A DNA stretch of 64,000 nt from an uncultured Planctomyces sp. (GTDB lineage Bacteria > Planctomycetota > Planctomycetia > Planctomycetales > Planctomycetaceae). Every line of letters starts with the position of its first letter. Within the stretch, counting starts at the first letter, position 1. Under the pieces are notes generated by a model. It saw nothing but the letters and a program-made list of their open reading frames with translations, did no database searches and was not told where the DNA came from. The translations under genes and the position numbers were made by a program. The stretch is taken from assembly GCA_937904325.1 (NCBI GenBank), contig CALGTK010000376.1, forward strand, positions 1 to 64,000, given 5' to 3'. Of the stretch, positions 47,136 through 55,886 are shown piece after piece.

Positions 47136-47971
47136 GGGAGAACTCCGTACAAGTTGCGAAACCTGTGATTACACAGGCCCGCAACCTGATTTAAATAGCG
47201 GCCTGTCAAAAAAAGACACGGCCGAAGCCGCAACATTCGAAATTCCGCTCAATCGCGAATCAACACGCGACAGCATCGTCGAATGCGAAAACAGTTAGAA
47301 ACGTATCCCCGACTATCTCGGCATTCTCTGGCCGAACTCGATCAGATTTCGCCAAACCTTCGCACAATACGAAAAACCGGATTACGAAGTCGGTTTGGAA
47401 TCTTAGTTGAGCGGCGCAGAACCGGTCAAGCAGGCCGAATTGCTACACATCGGCTGGAAATCCGCAAACAGACGCTCGAATCTTACATCTAACACTGAAG
47501 AAGTCTGAACGCCACGTTGTCAGCTTTCATTGATGCTCACTCGCCCGGCCGAAACACCATAACTAAGGCACATCCCGGAAGCCATTCATGTCTGTTGTGC
47601 CGGTTTGGCAAGCTCTTTTACAGATTCTTGACCGCGTGTCTTAATCAGCATCGGCCTGTCAACGCTCGGAAGCGCAACTGCGTCAAAGCTCGCCCGAACG
47701 GTAGCACACAGGAGTTCACTGACTATGCCGATGGCGCAGTTTCGCCGGCCGTACAACGTGACACTTCCGCCGAGTTGCACAACCTGGACGAGCATGATGC
47801 CAAATCTCGACAGTGTTTTGTTGACGACTCACCACCCTGGTCCAGGTTTCAACAAGAGACGGCATCCAGCCATGGGGCGCACCTGCCGAACGAACGACTA
47901 TGGCGATTGTGACGGACAAAGTGAGCGATTAACTCACTGCATCCTCGCGACAACGCTGAAAGAAAGAAGCC
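47136..47971. other. 836-base region without a recognised gene
   Basis: This lies between the divergent phosphoesterase and NtrC-type genes. Several short frames exist on both strands (for example 47517-47912 plus) but none has a start with ribosome site, a domain or a signal peptide that I recognise. Decayed coding DNA is possible given the local pattern, but I cannot name a family. It also must contain the promoters of both neighbours. Confidence 0.4.
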
Positions 47972-49369
47972 ATGAAGAATAATCACGGTTCACTGCTGGT
48001 GGTTGACGACGATCAACACATCCTCGAAGCCATGGCTGATTACCTGCGTGGTCTGGGCCATCGAACAGAAACCGCTTCGACCTGTCAGCAGGCAATTGAT
48101 CGAATGGCAGAATTCCCGTTCGAAGTCGTCATCTGCGATGTCAATCTGCCGGACCAGGACGGTTTCCACCTGTTGGAATGGGCAACGCAAAACAGTCCAG
48201 AGAGCTCGGTCATCATGCTGACCGGGTACGGAACGATCGAAAGCGCCGTTGAAGCCATTCGGGTCGGTGCCTTCGACTACTTAACCAAGCCCGTCATCGA
48301 CGACGAACTTAACCTCGCCATCCAGCGAGCACTCGGTCAGCGAGCCATCGTCGAAGAGAATAAGAGTCTGCGCAAGCAACTCAACGAACGATTCGGTCTC
48401 TCAAACATCGTCGGTCGCGATTACAAAATGCAGAAGATGTTCGACCTGATCGAAAGCGTCGCCGACACACGAGCAACGGTCATGGTGCTCGGCGAAAGCG
48501 GCACCGGAAAAACGATGACCGCGCGAGCCGTCCATCAACTCAGCTCCCGCGGCGATCAGGAATTCGTTGAAGTCGCGTGTGGTGCCCTGCCTGACACATT
48601 GCTCGAAAGTGAACTTTTCGGACATGTCGAAGGTGCATTCACCGGAGCTACTCACGACAAAATTGGTAAGTTCCTGCAGGCCGACGGCGGCACGATTTTC
48701 CTCGACGAAATCGCAACCGCGTCACCGAGCCTGCAGGTCAAGCTGCTGCGAGTCCTGCAGGATCGTGAATTCGAACCAGTCGGCGGAACGACCACCCACA
48801 AGGTCGACGTTCGCCTGATCCTGGCAACTAACGACGACCTCGAAGAACGCGTCCGAGCTGGAACGTTCCGACAAGACCTCTTTTATAGAATCAACGTGAT
48901 CTCAATCACGCAACCGCCTCTTCGAGAACGTATGGGTGACATTCCACTCCTCGTTGAACACTACATCGGCGAAATGAACGAGCGAAATGGCAAAGACGTC
49001 AAACGATTTGACGAATCCACGCTGCAGCTCATGCAACGTTACAACTGGCCGGGCAACGTTCGCGAACTGGTCAACGTTGTCGAGCGAGCCGTCGTGCTGG
49101 CACGAAACGAAACCGTCATGGTTGACGACCTGCCAGAGAACATCCGTCGCGATGATCCAAACCGCAATACTCTGGAACTCCCCGGTTCTGCAGGATCATT
49201 GCGGTCGGCACTCGTCATACCAGAGCGCCAGATCATTTTGAACGCACTGGAGCAGCACGGCTGGAACCGCCAAAAGACTGCCGCAGCGTTGAGCATCAAC
49301 CGAACGACGCTCTACAAAAAGATGAAGAAGTACGACATCAGCTTCGAAAAACAACTCGCCGAGTGCTAA
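47972..49369 (+). CDS. NtrC-family sigma-54-dependent response regulator
   Basis: A 465-residue regulator with the full three-domain layout. The receiver domain (about 6-120) has LVVDDDQ, the phosphoacceptor Asp56 in [15 protein letters not shown] and FDYLTKP. The AAA+ sigma-54 interaction domain (about 145-370) has Walker A GESGTGKT, the sigma-54-contacting GAFTGA and [10 protein letters not shown]. The C-terminal Fis-type helix-turn-helix (about 425-460) reads [20 protein letters not shown]. It activates sigma-54 promoters after phosphorylation. No histidine kinase gene lies next to it. A terminator follows. Confidence 0.95.
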   Translation: MKNNHGSLLVVDDDQHILEAMADYLRGLGHRTETASTCQQAIDRMAEFPFEVVICDVNLPDQDGFHLLEWATQNSPESSVIMLTGYGTIESAVEAIRVGAFDYLTKPVIDDELNLAIQRALGQRAIVEENKSLRKQLNERFGLSNIVGRDYKMQKMFDLIESVADTRATVMVLGESGTGKTMTARAVHQLSSRGDQEFVEVACGALPDTLLESELFGHVEGAFTGATHDKIGKFLQADGGTIFLDEIATASPSLQVKLLRVLQDREFEPVGGTTTHKVDVRLILATNDDLEERVRAGTFRQDLFYRINVISITQPPLRERMGDIPLLVEHYIGEMNERNGKDVKRFDESTLQLMQRYNWPGNVRELVNVVERAVVLARNETVMVDDLPENIRRDDPNRNTLELPGSAGSLRSALVIPERQIILNALEQHGWNRQKTAAALSINRTTLYKKMKKYDISFEKQLAEC

Positions 49370-49401
49370 ACAAATTGTGAATTCATCGCTGAAATCTGAT
49401 C

Positions 49402-49441
49402 AACTGCCGAAACCGTTGTTGCAATGGGTTCGGCAGTTTTT
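49402..49441 (+). terminator. Terminator after the NtrC-type gene
   Basis: AACTGCCGAA (49402-49411) pairs with TTCGGCAGTT (49429-49438) around a 17-base loop and is followed by five T. It lies 32 bases after the stop. Confidence 0.7.
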
Positions 49442-49480
49442 CGTTGCCCGACTGGCTACAACGAGAGTAGACGATCACGA

Positions 49481-49650
49481 CTAATCGCCATCGACAATTG
49501 CTCCACCAGCCTGAAGTACACATCGCGACAAAGGCTCCAATATCGATACTTTTGAATAGAAGTCGAACGCGACTGTCCGCAAACAGAATGTTTACTCCGC
49601 CAGCGTAAAAGCTGTTGGCATCCTGAATGTTGATCAATTTCACCACGGCC
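49481..49650 (-). pseudogene. Decayed 3' end of a DUF1559 gene
   Basis: The minus strand reads the characteristic end of DUF1559 pilin-like proteins: YAGGVNILFADSRVRLLFKS, then SIDIGAF. A frame change near 49515 then restores LQAGGAIVDGD and a TAG at 49481-49483. The expected family end is a GG(V)NVLFADGSVRFLK stretch followed by GGEVIDGD. Only about 55 codons remain and the N-terminal pilin-like helix is missing. Confidence 0.7.
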
Positions 49651-49771
49651 GGCCGAATGACCGTGACACCGGCTGACAGTCGCCCCTTTACTTAAAAAAA
49701 CTTATCAGGATCGACCCGGCCGGTTCCATCGGCGCATCTCAAATCGCAAAAAACGAATGACTGCTCATCGA

Positions 49772-50240
49772 TTAAAGTATATCTTCAGCGAGCCTTTTGA
49801 GCGGGCGCAGGCTCTTATCGACAACCCACCACAGAATTGAAATCCGAACGTTGACCGAACATCTGATAACCATTCCGAGCAGCCATATCAGGCCGCTAAC
49901 TGCGAGAACAATCGGTACAGTCTCGCTGGCAACGACCTGGGTGACTTTGCGTCGGTTGGGAAAAACGAACGAGTCAACACATCCTGCGTCATGCCCTTGC
50001 GACCCAGGTTGCGACGAATCCTGCAGGAGCTCTTCTTCGACGTGCGGCAGAAACTGAATTCGAGCGCAACGTCCAGGCCGTCCGTCAGGTTAGTCAGTAC
50101 CTGCAAATCCGGGGACGCTTATCGCACCGTCAATTCCGGGAAGGTCTCCCGTCTCAAGCCACCGCGACCTCTACCAGCCCCTCATCGCCCAGTCTGAGCT
50201 GGTAGTACTCGGGACGAATGTTCCACGCGAATTCCTGCAT
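49772..50240 (-). pseudogene. Decayed sensor histidine kinase, N-terminal half only
   Basis: Minus-strand pieces read in order as the sensor and membrane part of an envelope-stress-type histidine kinase. MQEFAWNIRPEYYQLRLGDE ends at a TGA (50154-50156). After a frame change, DLPGIDGAISVPGF, an in-frame stop, then PDGRPGRCARIQFLPHVEEE follow. The frame goes on to a transmembrane span TVPIVLAVSGLIWLLGMVI and the signature VDKSLRPLKRLAEDIL, which ends at TAA 49772-49774. HisKA and ATPase domains are absent. It lies directly downstream of the response-regulator remnant, as in an intact operon. Confidence 0.75.
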
Positions 50241-50271
50241 GCGGCACTTTGAAACTCGATGCGAACTTCGA

Positions 50272-50638
50272 CTACGTTGCTGTGAGCGTACGAGTGACCT
50301 GTTTCGATGCCGTGTTAATCCGAAGGTTTCCGTCCTCGAACATCGGGTTCAGTTTGTCATACCGACATCGCACCAGCACGTTGACCCGAGCGAATAACTC
50401 GTCGAAAGAAAAAAGTTTGATGAGGTGATCATCATTCCCGGCGTTCAGTCTGACGACTCGGTTTTCAACCTCGCCTTTGGCCGTCCGAATGAGAATCCCG
50501 ACCCCCGCCCCAGGTATTATGAAGCTGCTTGAGAATGACCATTCCTGACTCTGCCGGAAGCATCAGGTCGAGGTTGATGGCGTCGTGGGTATTGTTCTGC
50601 GCATGCCACAAATCTTCGCGACCAACAGAAGGCGCATC
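50272..50638 (-). pseudogene. Decayed OmpR/PhoB-family response regulator
   Basis: The minus strand gives two frames of a receiver domain. Frame one (50513-50638) has GREDLWHAQNNTHDAINLDL, then MLPAESGMVILKQL, including the phosphoacceptor-type Asp in INLDLMLP. After a frame change in a G-rich run near 50500, frame two (50272-50496) has RTAKGEVENRVVRLNAG, DDHLIKLFSFDELFARVNVL, then GNLRINTASKQVTRT. The signature lysine context LTKPF has become LIKLF. The frame ends at TAG 50272-50274, with no winged-helix DNA-binding domain and no start. Confidence 0.82.
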
Positions 50639-50645
50639 AAGACTC

Positions 50646-51096
50646 CTGTAGAGCTTCGAAGCTTTCGAACATCCAGAAACGCCGCCGCGTCAGACGATGA
50701 ATACATCCGAGCTAATCGTTGTTCTCGAATATTGAAACTTAATCAAAAAGCGTCTCGAAAATGACAGAACGGGTAAAAATCTGCCAAGTCGTTCTCAAAT
50801 CTCAAAACGGCCAAACGCTCACTGGAGCTCGTGTTCCGCCACATCAAGAAACGTCTCAGCAACCACTAAACAGGTCGCAATGCAGCCGACTGTTCAATCG
50901 CCAACGCGGCAAGATAAACGACGTACCAATCCATTCTGCATTCGACGTCGGCGGTCAGGTCGAACAAGTCGAATCGCCACTGTTTCACTTTTCCAAGGCC
51001 ACCATCTCGGTAAAAGTAAAACAATTCAACAACTGGACAGACGAGCTCTCTGTCAGCCGATTCGAAAAAAACAAGTACCGATCGCCCTGAGCCCTG
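50646..51096. other. Region without a recognised gene
   Basis: About 450 bases between the response-regulator remnant and the membrane-protein fragment. A plus frame at 50761-51090 contains SKATISVKVKQFNNWTDEL but has no recognised family. Probably decayed DNA. Confidence 0.35.
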
Positions 51097-51471
51097 CTCT
51101 TCTATCTTCCCTTCGCCTTTCTGATAACGTTCTTCTTCAAACGACAATTCGTAAACGGGTGGGTCGGATTTATTGGCAGCGTCTGCATGGTCTTTTACGC
51201 ATTCCTGAAAGACGCGAAAAGCTACGAACATACCCGCCACGTGGCGCTGAGTGGCGCCAACCTCATGGCACAAATGCTGGCCACTGACGGACAGCCACCA
51301 GGCAAGCTCACGCCGAAATCCGCCTGCAACGAAAATCCGGCATCGGAACAGGACAACGGCGATCAGCGCTGCCTGACCAAAACTCGTTCTCGCTATGAGT
51401 CTGACGAGAACCACCAATGGACACCGACAAACACGAATGACGAATTGAGGATTTGTGTCTACTCACGTTGA
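51097..51471 (+). pseudogene. Fragment of an unidentified membrane protein
   Basis: A plus frame reads two likely membrane spans separated by a short loop (FYLPFAFLITFFF, then VNGWVGFIGSVCMVFYAFL), followed by KDAKSYEHTRHVALSGANLM. It is preceded by a stop in frame (51088-51090) and has no start codon before the first span; PIALSPALL in another frame suggests a frameshift there. The tail after about 51330 loses coding character and overlaps the end of the truC-like gene. The family is not recognised. Confidence 0.4.
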
Positions 51472-52235
51472 TCCGTGGTTCTTTCTCTGGTCAGGCGCTC
51501 CGCCGATAGTGTGGCACCAAGTTGCAGCAACTGCCGCGCACTTTGGAAGTCTTCACCGGCCAACGCTGAAAGAACCATTGCCTCGCCCGTTGATGGATGG
51601 CTGACTTGCAACTCGCTGGCGACAAGCATTAGTCGGCGGATTCCAAACTCAGTTTCGATGAGCTGGTTCACTCGATTATCACCGTGCTTGATGTCTCCAA
51701 TGATGGGATGGGCGATGTGCTTGAGGTGTCGCCTGATCTGGTGACGCCTTCCCGTTCGCGGAGTCACCCGTAGAAACGAGAAGCGACTTGTCGGATACTT
51801 CCCCGCTGAGATTGGCAACTCCGATCTCGCCAACGTTTCAAACTCCGTGATCGCTGCCTTCGCCGGCTTGTCTGCAGCGGTCTCCACCGGCGTCGCAATT
51901 CTGTCGTACGGTTCTTTAAGCGGCATGTCGATCGTGCCGGTGTCATCCGTATAGCCACGAACAATCGCGTGGTAAGTCTTTGCGACTTCCCGCCGCTCAA
52001 ACTGAGTCGTCAGTACTCGAGCCGCATCGGAATTTAACCCAAAGATCAGAACTCCCGACGTTGCCCGATCAAGTCGATGGACTGTGAAAACTCGTTGGCC
52101 GAGTTGCCGGCCCAGCGTCCGTACAACGTTTTCCCTCTCGCGTGTCGCGACAAAACTTCGATGTACAAGCAGGTCCGGCGGCTTGTTAACAGCCACGCAT
52201 TTGTCGTCGAGATATAGAATCTCAAGTTCGTTCAT
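51459..52235 (-). CDS. truC: RluA-family pseudouridine synthase (TruC-like)
   Basis: A 258-residue RNA pseudouridine synthase. The catalytic aspartate is in HRLDRATSGVLIF. KTYHAIVRGY, RTGRRHQIRRHLKHIAHPI and GDIKHG are the other family motifs. No S4 domain is present. The RRHLKHIAHPIIGD and HGD pattern and the length match TruC (tRNA position 65) better than RluA or RluC, but the exact target cannot be proved from sequence. It stands alone in a region of decayed genes and appears intact throughout. Confidence 0.85.
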   Translation of the reverse strand: MNELEILYLDDKCVAVNKPPDLLVHRSFVATRERENVVRTLGRQLGQRVFTVHRLDRATSGVLIFGLNSDAARVLTTQFERREVAKTYHAIVRGYTDDTGTIDMPLKEPYDRIATPVETAADKPAKAAITEFETLARSELPISAGKYPTSRFSFLRVTPRTGRRHQIRRHLKHIAHPIIGDIKHGDNRVNQLIETEFGIRRLMLVASELQVSHPSTGEAMVLSALAGEDFQSARQLLQLGATLSAERLTRERTTDQRE

Positions 52236-52455
52236 AACGCACAGGAGCGGCCTGGCCGCGAGGTTAGATCACAAATTGAGCCGCACTCTAACGACCGCAG
52301 AGAAAATCGGCAGCGAACAGGATCCATTCTCCTTTTGAGATCCTACTTGTTTCAGCCGAAGATCTTCATAACCGCCCTGCGAAGACTTTCGTGGACGCAC
52401 TCAAATATCCAGTTTCGACGAGTCCTGATCAACTGCTGACCGAATAATTTATTCC

Positions 52456-52851
52456 ATGCATCCAGCACCGCACGCGCCACGGCCCACCGACGCCGAACTG
52501 GAAAATCTGCGAACCCTTGTGCCCCTTCAGACTGAGCACCGTCCGATACATCCATGATGAACTGAGTCAACACGCGACGTCGTCTACACACCATACAGAA
52601 GCACATGCAAATCATGACCGACAAGACGTTGCTGATCCGCGACGAGTCAGCACAATCGCACATTTATCGAGTAAAGCAGAAGTAAACAGTGACTCAGAAA
52701 CAGAGAGTGCAGGGTCTGATTTCGCGAGCGTTCGGAGGGCCGACCTAGAAACTGGCCATGCAGACTTTTGTTTTCAAAGAAGGCGCCTGCCCATAAAATC
52801 GCCGTTAGTCGACAGTTCCTTGACAAGATGGAAGGCGGGCCAAATGAGTAA
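52456..52851 (+). pseudogene. Decayed BlaI/MecI-family repressor
   Basis: Pieces in several frames rebuild a BlaI-type repressor. The start is RPTDAELENLRTLV after ATG 52456. Next is STVRYIHDELSQ, then, after a shift, TIQKHMQIMTDKTLLIRDES and AQSHIYRVK up to a TAA at 52683-52685. TQKQRVQGLISRAFGGPT follows with a TAG, and the final frame gives QFLDKMEGGPNE, ending at TAA 52849-52851. These match the winged-helix core and the C-terminal dimer helix of the family. Several stops and frameshifts make it dead. The end overlaps the ATG of the M56 remnant, as in functional blaI-blaR pairs. Confidence 0.85.
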
Positions 52852-53008
52852 TCCCGCACTAATGTTGAGTCACCTTTTTGTTGAAACGCTCGGCAGGTCG
52901 CTCATTCATTTTCTCTGGCAGGGAATTCTCATGGCGACTCTCGCCGCCGTCGTACTTGTCATACTGAAAACGCGTCGGCATCTCTTCGATACTTCGTCGA
53001 CGACCTGA
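52844..53008 (+). pseudogene. Truncated M56/BlaR1-type sensor peptidase
   Basis: A 54-codon frame starts at ATG 52844, overlapping the BlaI stop (ATGAGTAA). It reads LGRSLIHFLWQGILMATLAA followed by a hydrophobic span, the typical first segment of M56/BlaR1 membrane peptidases. It stops at TGA 53006-53008, before any HExxH metal site. The rest of the gene is missing; the oxidoreductase gene end begins 90 bases later. Confidence 0.8.
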
Positions 53009-53097
53009 CCTCAGCGAAAATTAAATCGCCGCAGGGCGGGCATCACCCAACGAAACAACAACGATTGGCGGGCAGTGACGAGGCTGCCGCTGGGTTT

Positions 53098-54276
53098 TCA
53101 GCGTGCTGCCAACGGCAGCCAGACACTATTCGCTTTACTGCTGGCAATCGTTTGCTCGATGAAGCGGACACCTTCCAGACCGTCGTACACGTTCGGGTAA
53201 ATCGTCGAACGAGGATCACGATCCCCACCAACCACTCGCCAGATCATGTCGTCGTAGGCCGACGAGTACACATTGGCGAACGCTTCGAAGAACGCCTCGG
53301 GATGCCCACCTGGAATACGGCACGCGGCGTTTCCGGAATCGTTCATGTGAGCCTGTCCTGGAGCGCGATCGTAGATTCGCTGAGGCTGCCCCGTCTGGCG
53401 AATCGTCAACGAATCAGGTTCTTCCTGCCGCCATGACAGCGATGCTTTGTCCCCGTCAATTTCGATCGAAAGATCGTTGAGCCGCCCGTGAGTAACCTGG
53501 CTGACCGTCACCATGATCAGTGCGTCGTTCAAGCATCGCACCAACGCATGCCCATAATCATCAAGCTGTCGCCCTGAAAACGTTGTCAACTTGCCAAGCA
53601 CTTCGGCAGGCTGCAGACCGCTCATGTACCGCGCGAGGTTATAAGCGTGTGTGCCAACGTCACCGATCGTCGCTCCTGGCCCGTTCCTGCGAGGGTCGTC
53701 TTTCCAGGTTCCGCGTTCGGCGGGTTGCGTCGGATCAACAGCCCACATCCAACCCTGGACATAGTTGGCACGCACCGCTCGAATTTCACCCAGCTCATCC
53801 GCAGCGATCATCTCCCTCGCCTGACGGACCATCGGGTAGCCCGTGTAGTTGTGAGTCAGCGCGAAGACTGCTCCGGTCTCTTCAACGAGCCGAACCAGCG
53901 TTTCCGCATCGGCAGTATTCGTCGTCATCGGCTTGTCGCACAGGACGTTGAAACCGGCTGCCAGCGATGCCTTGGCCATAGGGAAATGCAGAAAGTTCGG
54001 CGTGGCGATACTGACGAAGTCAACGCGTTCGTCGTCAGGCCGAGCGGCTTCGGTTACCAGCATTTCTTCCCACGACGCGTACGCTCGCGCGGGGTCGACT
54101 CCGAAAGCCAGCGCCGTCTCGCGCGACCGATCCATTGACGACGAAAAAGCTCCGGCAACCAGCTCGGCTCGACCATCAAGCTGCGCTGCCGTGCGGTGCA
54201 CTTTTCCGATAAATCCAGCACCGCCGCCGCCGATCAGGGCCATTCGGAGTTTTCGATTGAGTGAAGCATTCAACAT
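53098..54276 (-). CDS. Gfo/Idh/MocA family oxidoreductase
   Basis: A 392-residue NAD(P)-dependent oxidoreductase without signal peptide. The Rossmann motif is IGGGGAGFIGKVH near residue 15. The signature CDKPMT, with the catalytic lysine, is near residue 125, and GDVGTHAYNLARYMSG marks the substrate domain. HPEAFFEAFANVY near the end is common in the larger dehydrogenases of this family. Sugar or inositol oxidation in the cytoplasm is likely. It is divergent from another family member 140 bases away, so the two may respond to the same signal. Confidence 0.9.
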   Translation of the reverse strand: MLNASLNRKLRMALIGGGGAGFIGKVHRTAAQLDGRAELVAGAFSSSMDRSRETALAFGVDPARAYASWEEMLVTEAARPDDERVDFVSIATPNFLHFPMAKASLAAGFNVLCDKPMTTNTADAETLVRLVEETGAVFALTHNYTGYPMVRQAREMIAADELGEIRAVRANYVQGWMWAVDPTQPAERGTWKDDPRRNGPGATIGDVGTHAYNLARYMSGLQPAEVLGKLTTFSGRQLDDYGHALVRCLNDALIMVTVSQVTHGRLNDLSIEIDGDKASLSWRQEEPDSLTIRQTGQPQRIYDRAPGQAHMNDSGNAACRIPGGHPEAFFEAFANVYSSAYDDMIWRVVGGDRDPRSTIYPNVYDGLEGVRFIEQTIASSKANSVWLPLAAR

Positions 54277-54419
54277 TATTTTTCGCCTAGTCGCTTTGAA
54301 AGTCCCGCAAAATTTGCGAGGCTCGTTGCACTCTTAAACGTGAGCGGAAAGACTACAAGTGCGACGTTTCCATAACCACTCGCGTGACCGTCTTTCTGCT
54401 TCCCGACAGGAGTTCGAAC

Positions 54420-55754
54420 ATGTCCCATCGATTGACCCGACGTTCCTTTATTCAAAGTGCTGCCGCAGCGGGCTTCGGCCTTCCATTAATTCGGACCAAC
54501 GCGTTTGCCAGCGAGAACGACCAACTACACGTTGGCTGCGTTGGAGTCGGCGGCAAGGGCTGGTCTGACATGATGGAAACGGCCAAGAGTCCGCATGTCA
54601 CGATCCAGGCTATTTGCGATATCGACGACAGTGCGAAACATCTTGGACGAGCGGCCGAACAGTTCCCAAAGGCGACGAAGTATTCTGATTGGCGAACGCT
54701 TCTTGACAAGGAAAAGCTCGACGCACTCATCGTTTCAACGCCCGACCACATGCATGCTCCCGTCGCCCTCAGCGCGATTCAGCGAGGTCTTCATGTATAT
54801 TGCCAGAAGCCGCTGACGCATACCGTTCGCGAAGCTCGAGTTCTCAGCGACGCTGCAAAGAAGGCCGGCGTCGTCACGCAAATGGGCAACCAGATTCAGG
54901 CCTACGCCGAATATCGTTCTGCCGTGCAGCTCGTTCATGACGGAGCTATCGGCAAGGTCAAAGAGGTCTTCTCGTGGCAGTCCGGTAGCCCACGTTGGAG
55001 AATCATCAGCGACCGCCCGGAAGGCGGCGACCCGGTTCCAAAGAGCGTCAAGTGGAACAATTGGCTCGGCGTTGCTCCCGAACGTCCTTACAAGAAAGAA
55101 ATCTATCACCCGTTCAACTGGCGAGACTGGCAGGATTTCAGCAACGGCCAGCTCGGCGACTTTGGCTGCCACATTCTTGATCCGGTTTCGATGGCCATCG
55201 GCCTGACCGCTCCGACATCGATTACCGCCGAGGCTCCACCAATCAACTCGGAAACGTGGACGCACTCGGCGCGGGTCAAATACGTCTTCCCTGGCAACGA
55301 GCGAACGGCGGAGTCAACCATCAACCTTACCTGGATCGACGGTCCGGGCCACAAACCCGTGAAGGAGCTTGCCGGAATTATCGACGAATCAAAACTGCCC
55401 GGCGCAGGTTCTGTTTTGATCGGCGAAAAGGGCTCGCTGCTGATCCCTCACGTTGGAGTTCCAAAGCTACTGCCCGAAGAAAAATTTGTCGATTACGAGA
55501 AGCCAGAACTCGAACGACTCAGCCACTACGTACTATGGGCTGATGCCTGCCGAGGGGAAGGCACCACAAACTCCAACTTCGGCTACGCCGGCAACCTGAC
55601 GGAAACCATTCTGCTCGGCACAATCGCCATCCGATTGCGCGGGACGGAACTGAAGTGGGACGCCGCCGCACAGAAACTTATCGGACACGCGCAGGCTGAA
55701 AATCTGCTCTCCAAACCGTACCGCAAGGAATGGGCTGTGGCTGGGCTTTCTTAG
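54420..55754 (+). CDS. Tat-exported Gfo/Idh/MocA family oxidoreductase
   Basis: A 444-residue oxidoreductase. ATG 54420 is chosen because AGGAG lies 8 bases upstream and the twin-arginine signal TRRSFIQSAAAAGFG follows at once; the longer frame adds 12 codons without support. The mature part has the Rossmann motif GCVGVGGKGWSDM, the substrate-side STPDHMHAPVALSA, the signature CQKPLT, and GDFGCHILDPVS. Such exported enzymes, with bound cofactor, are numerous in planctomycetes and act on sugars, as in glycoside conversion by oxidised intermediates. It precedes the sulfatase-peptidase pair in the same direction. Confidence 0.9.
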   Translation: MSHRLTRRSFIQSAAAAGFGLPLIRTNAFASENDQLHVGCVGVGGKGWSDMMETAKSPHVTIQAICDIDDSAKHLGRAAEQFPKATKYSDWRTLLDKEKLDALIVSTPDHMHAPVALSAIQRGLHVYCQKPLTHTVREARVLSDAAKKAGVVTQMGNQIQAYAEYRSAVQLVHDGAIGKVKEVFSWQSGSPRWRIISDRPEGGDPVPKSVKWNNWLGVAPERPYKKEIYHPFNWRDWQDFSNGQLGDFGCHILDPVSMAIGLTAPTSITAEAPPINSETWTHSARVKYVFPGNERTAESTINLTWIDGPGHKPVKELAGIIDESKLPGAGSVLIGEKGSLLIPHVGVPKLLPEEKFVDYEKPELERLSHYVLWADACRGEGTTNSNFGYAGNLTETILLGTIAIRLRGTELKWDAAAQKLIGHAQAENLLSKPYRKEWAVAGLS

Positions 55755-55886
55755 GGCTCCAACTCGGCCTGACCAGACATCCTGACCTGGTGCAAATCCG
55801 CAGAGACACCTGGATTAGCAAAGTTTCTCTCTGTGGACCTTTGCGTCTTCGCGTCATGTCAGATAGTTAAGACAGCCCGGTAAAAA

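Noticed and set aside
47517..47912. 131-codon plus-strand frame upstream of the NtrC-type gene
   Set aside because: I looked for a decayed kinase partner here but found no HisKA, ATPase or sensor motif in any frame.
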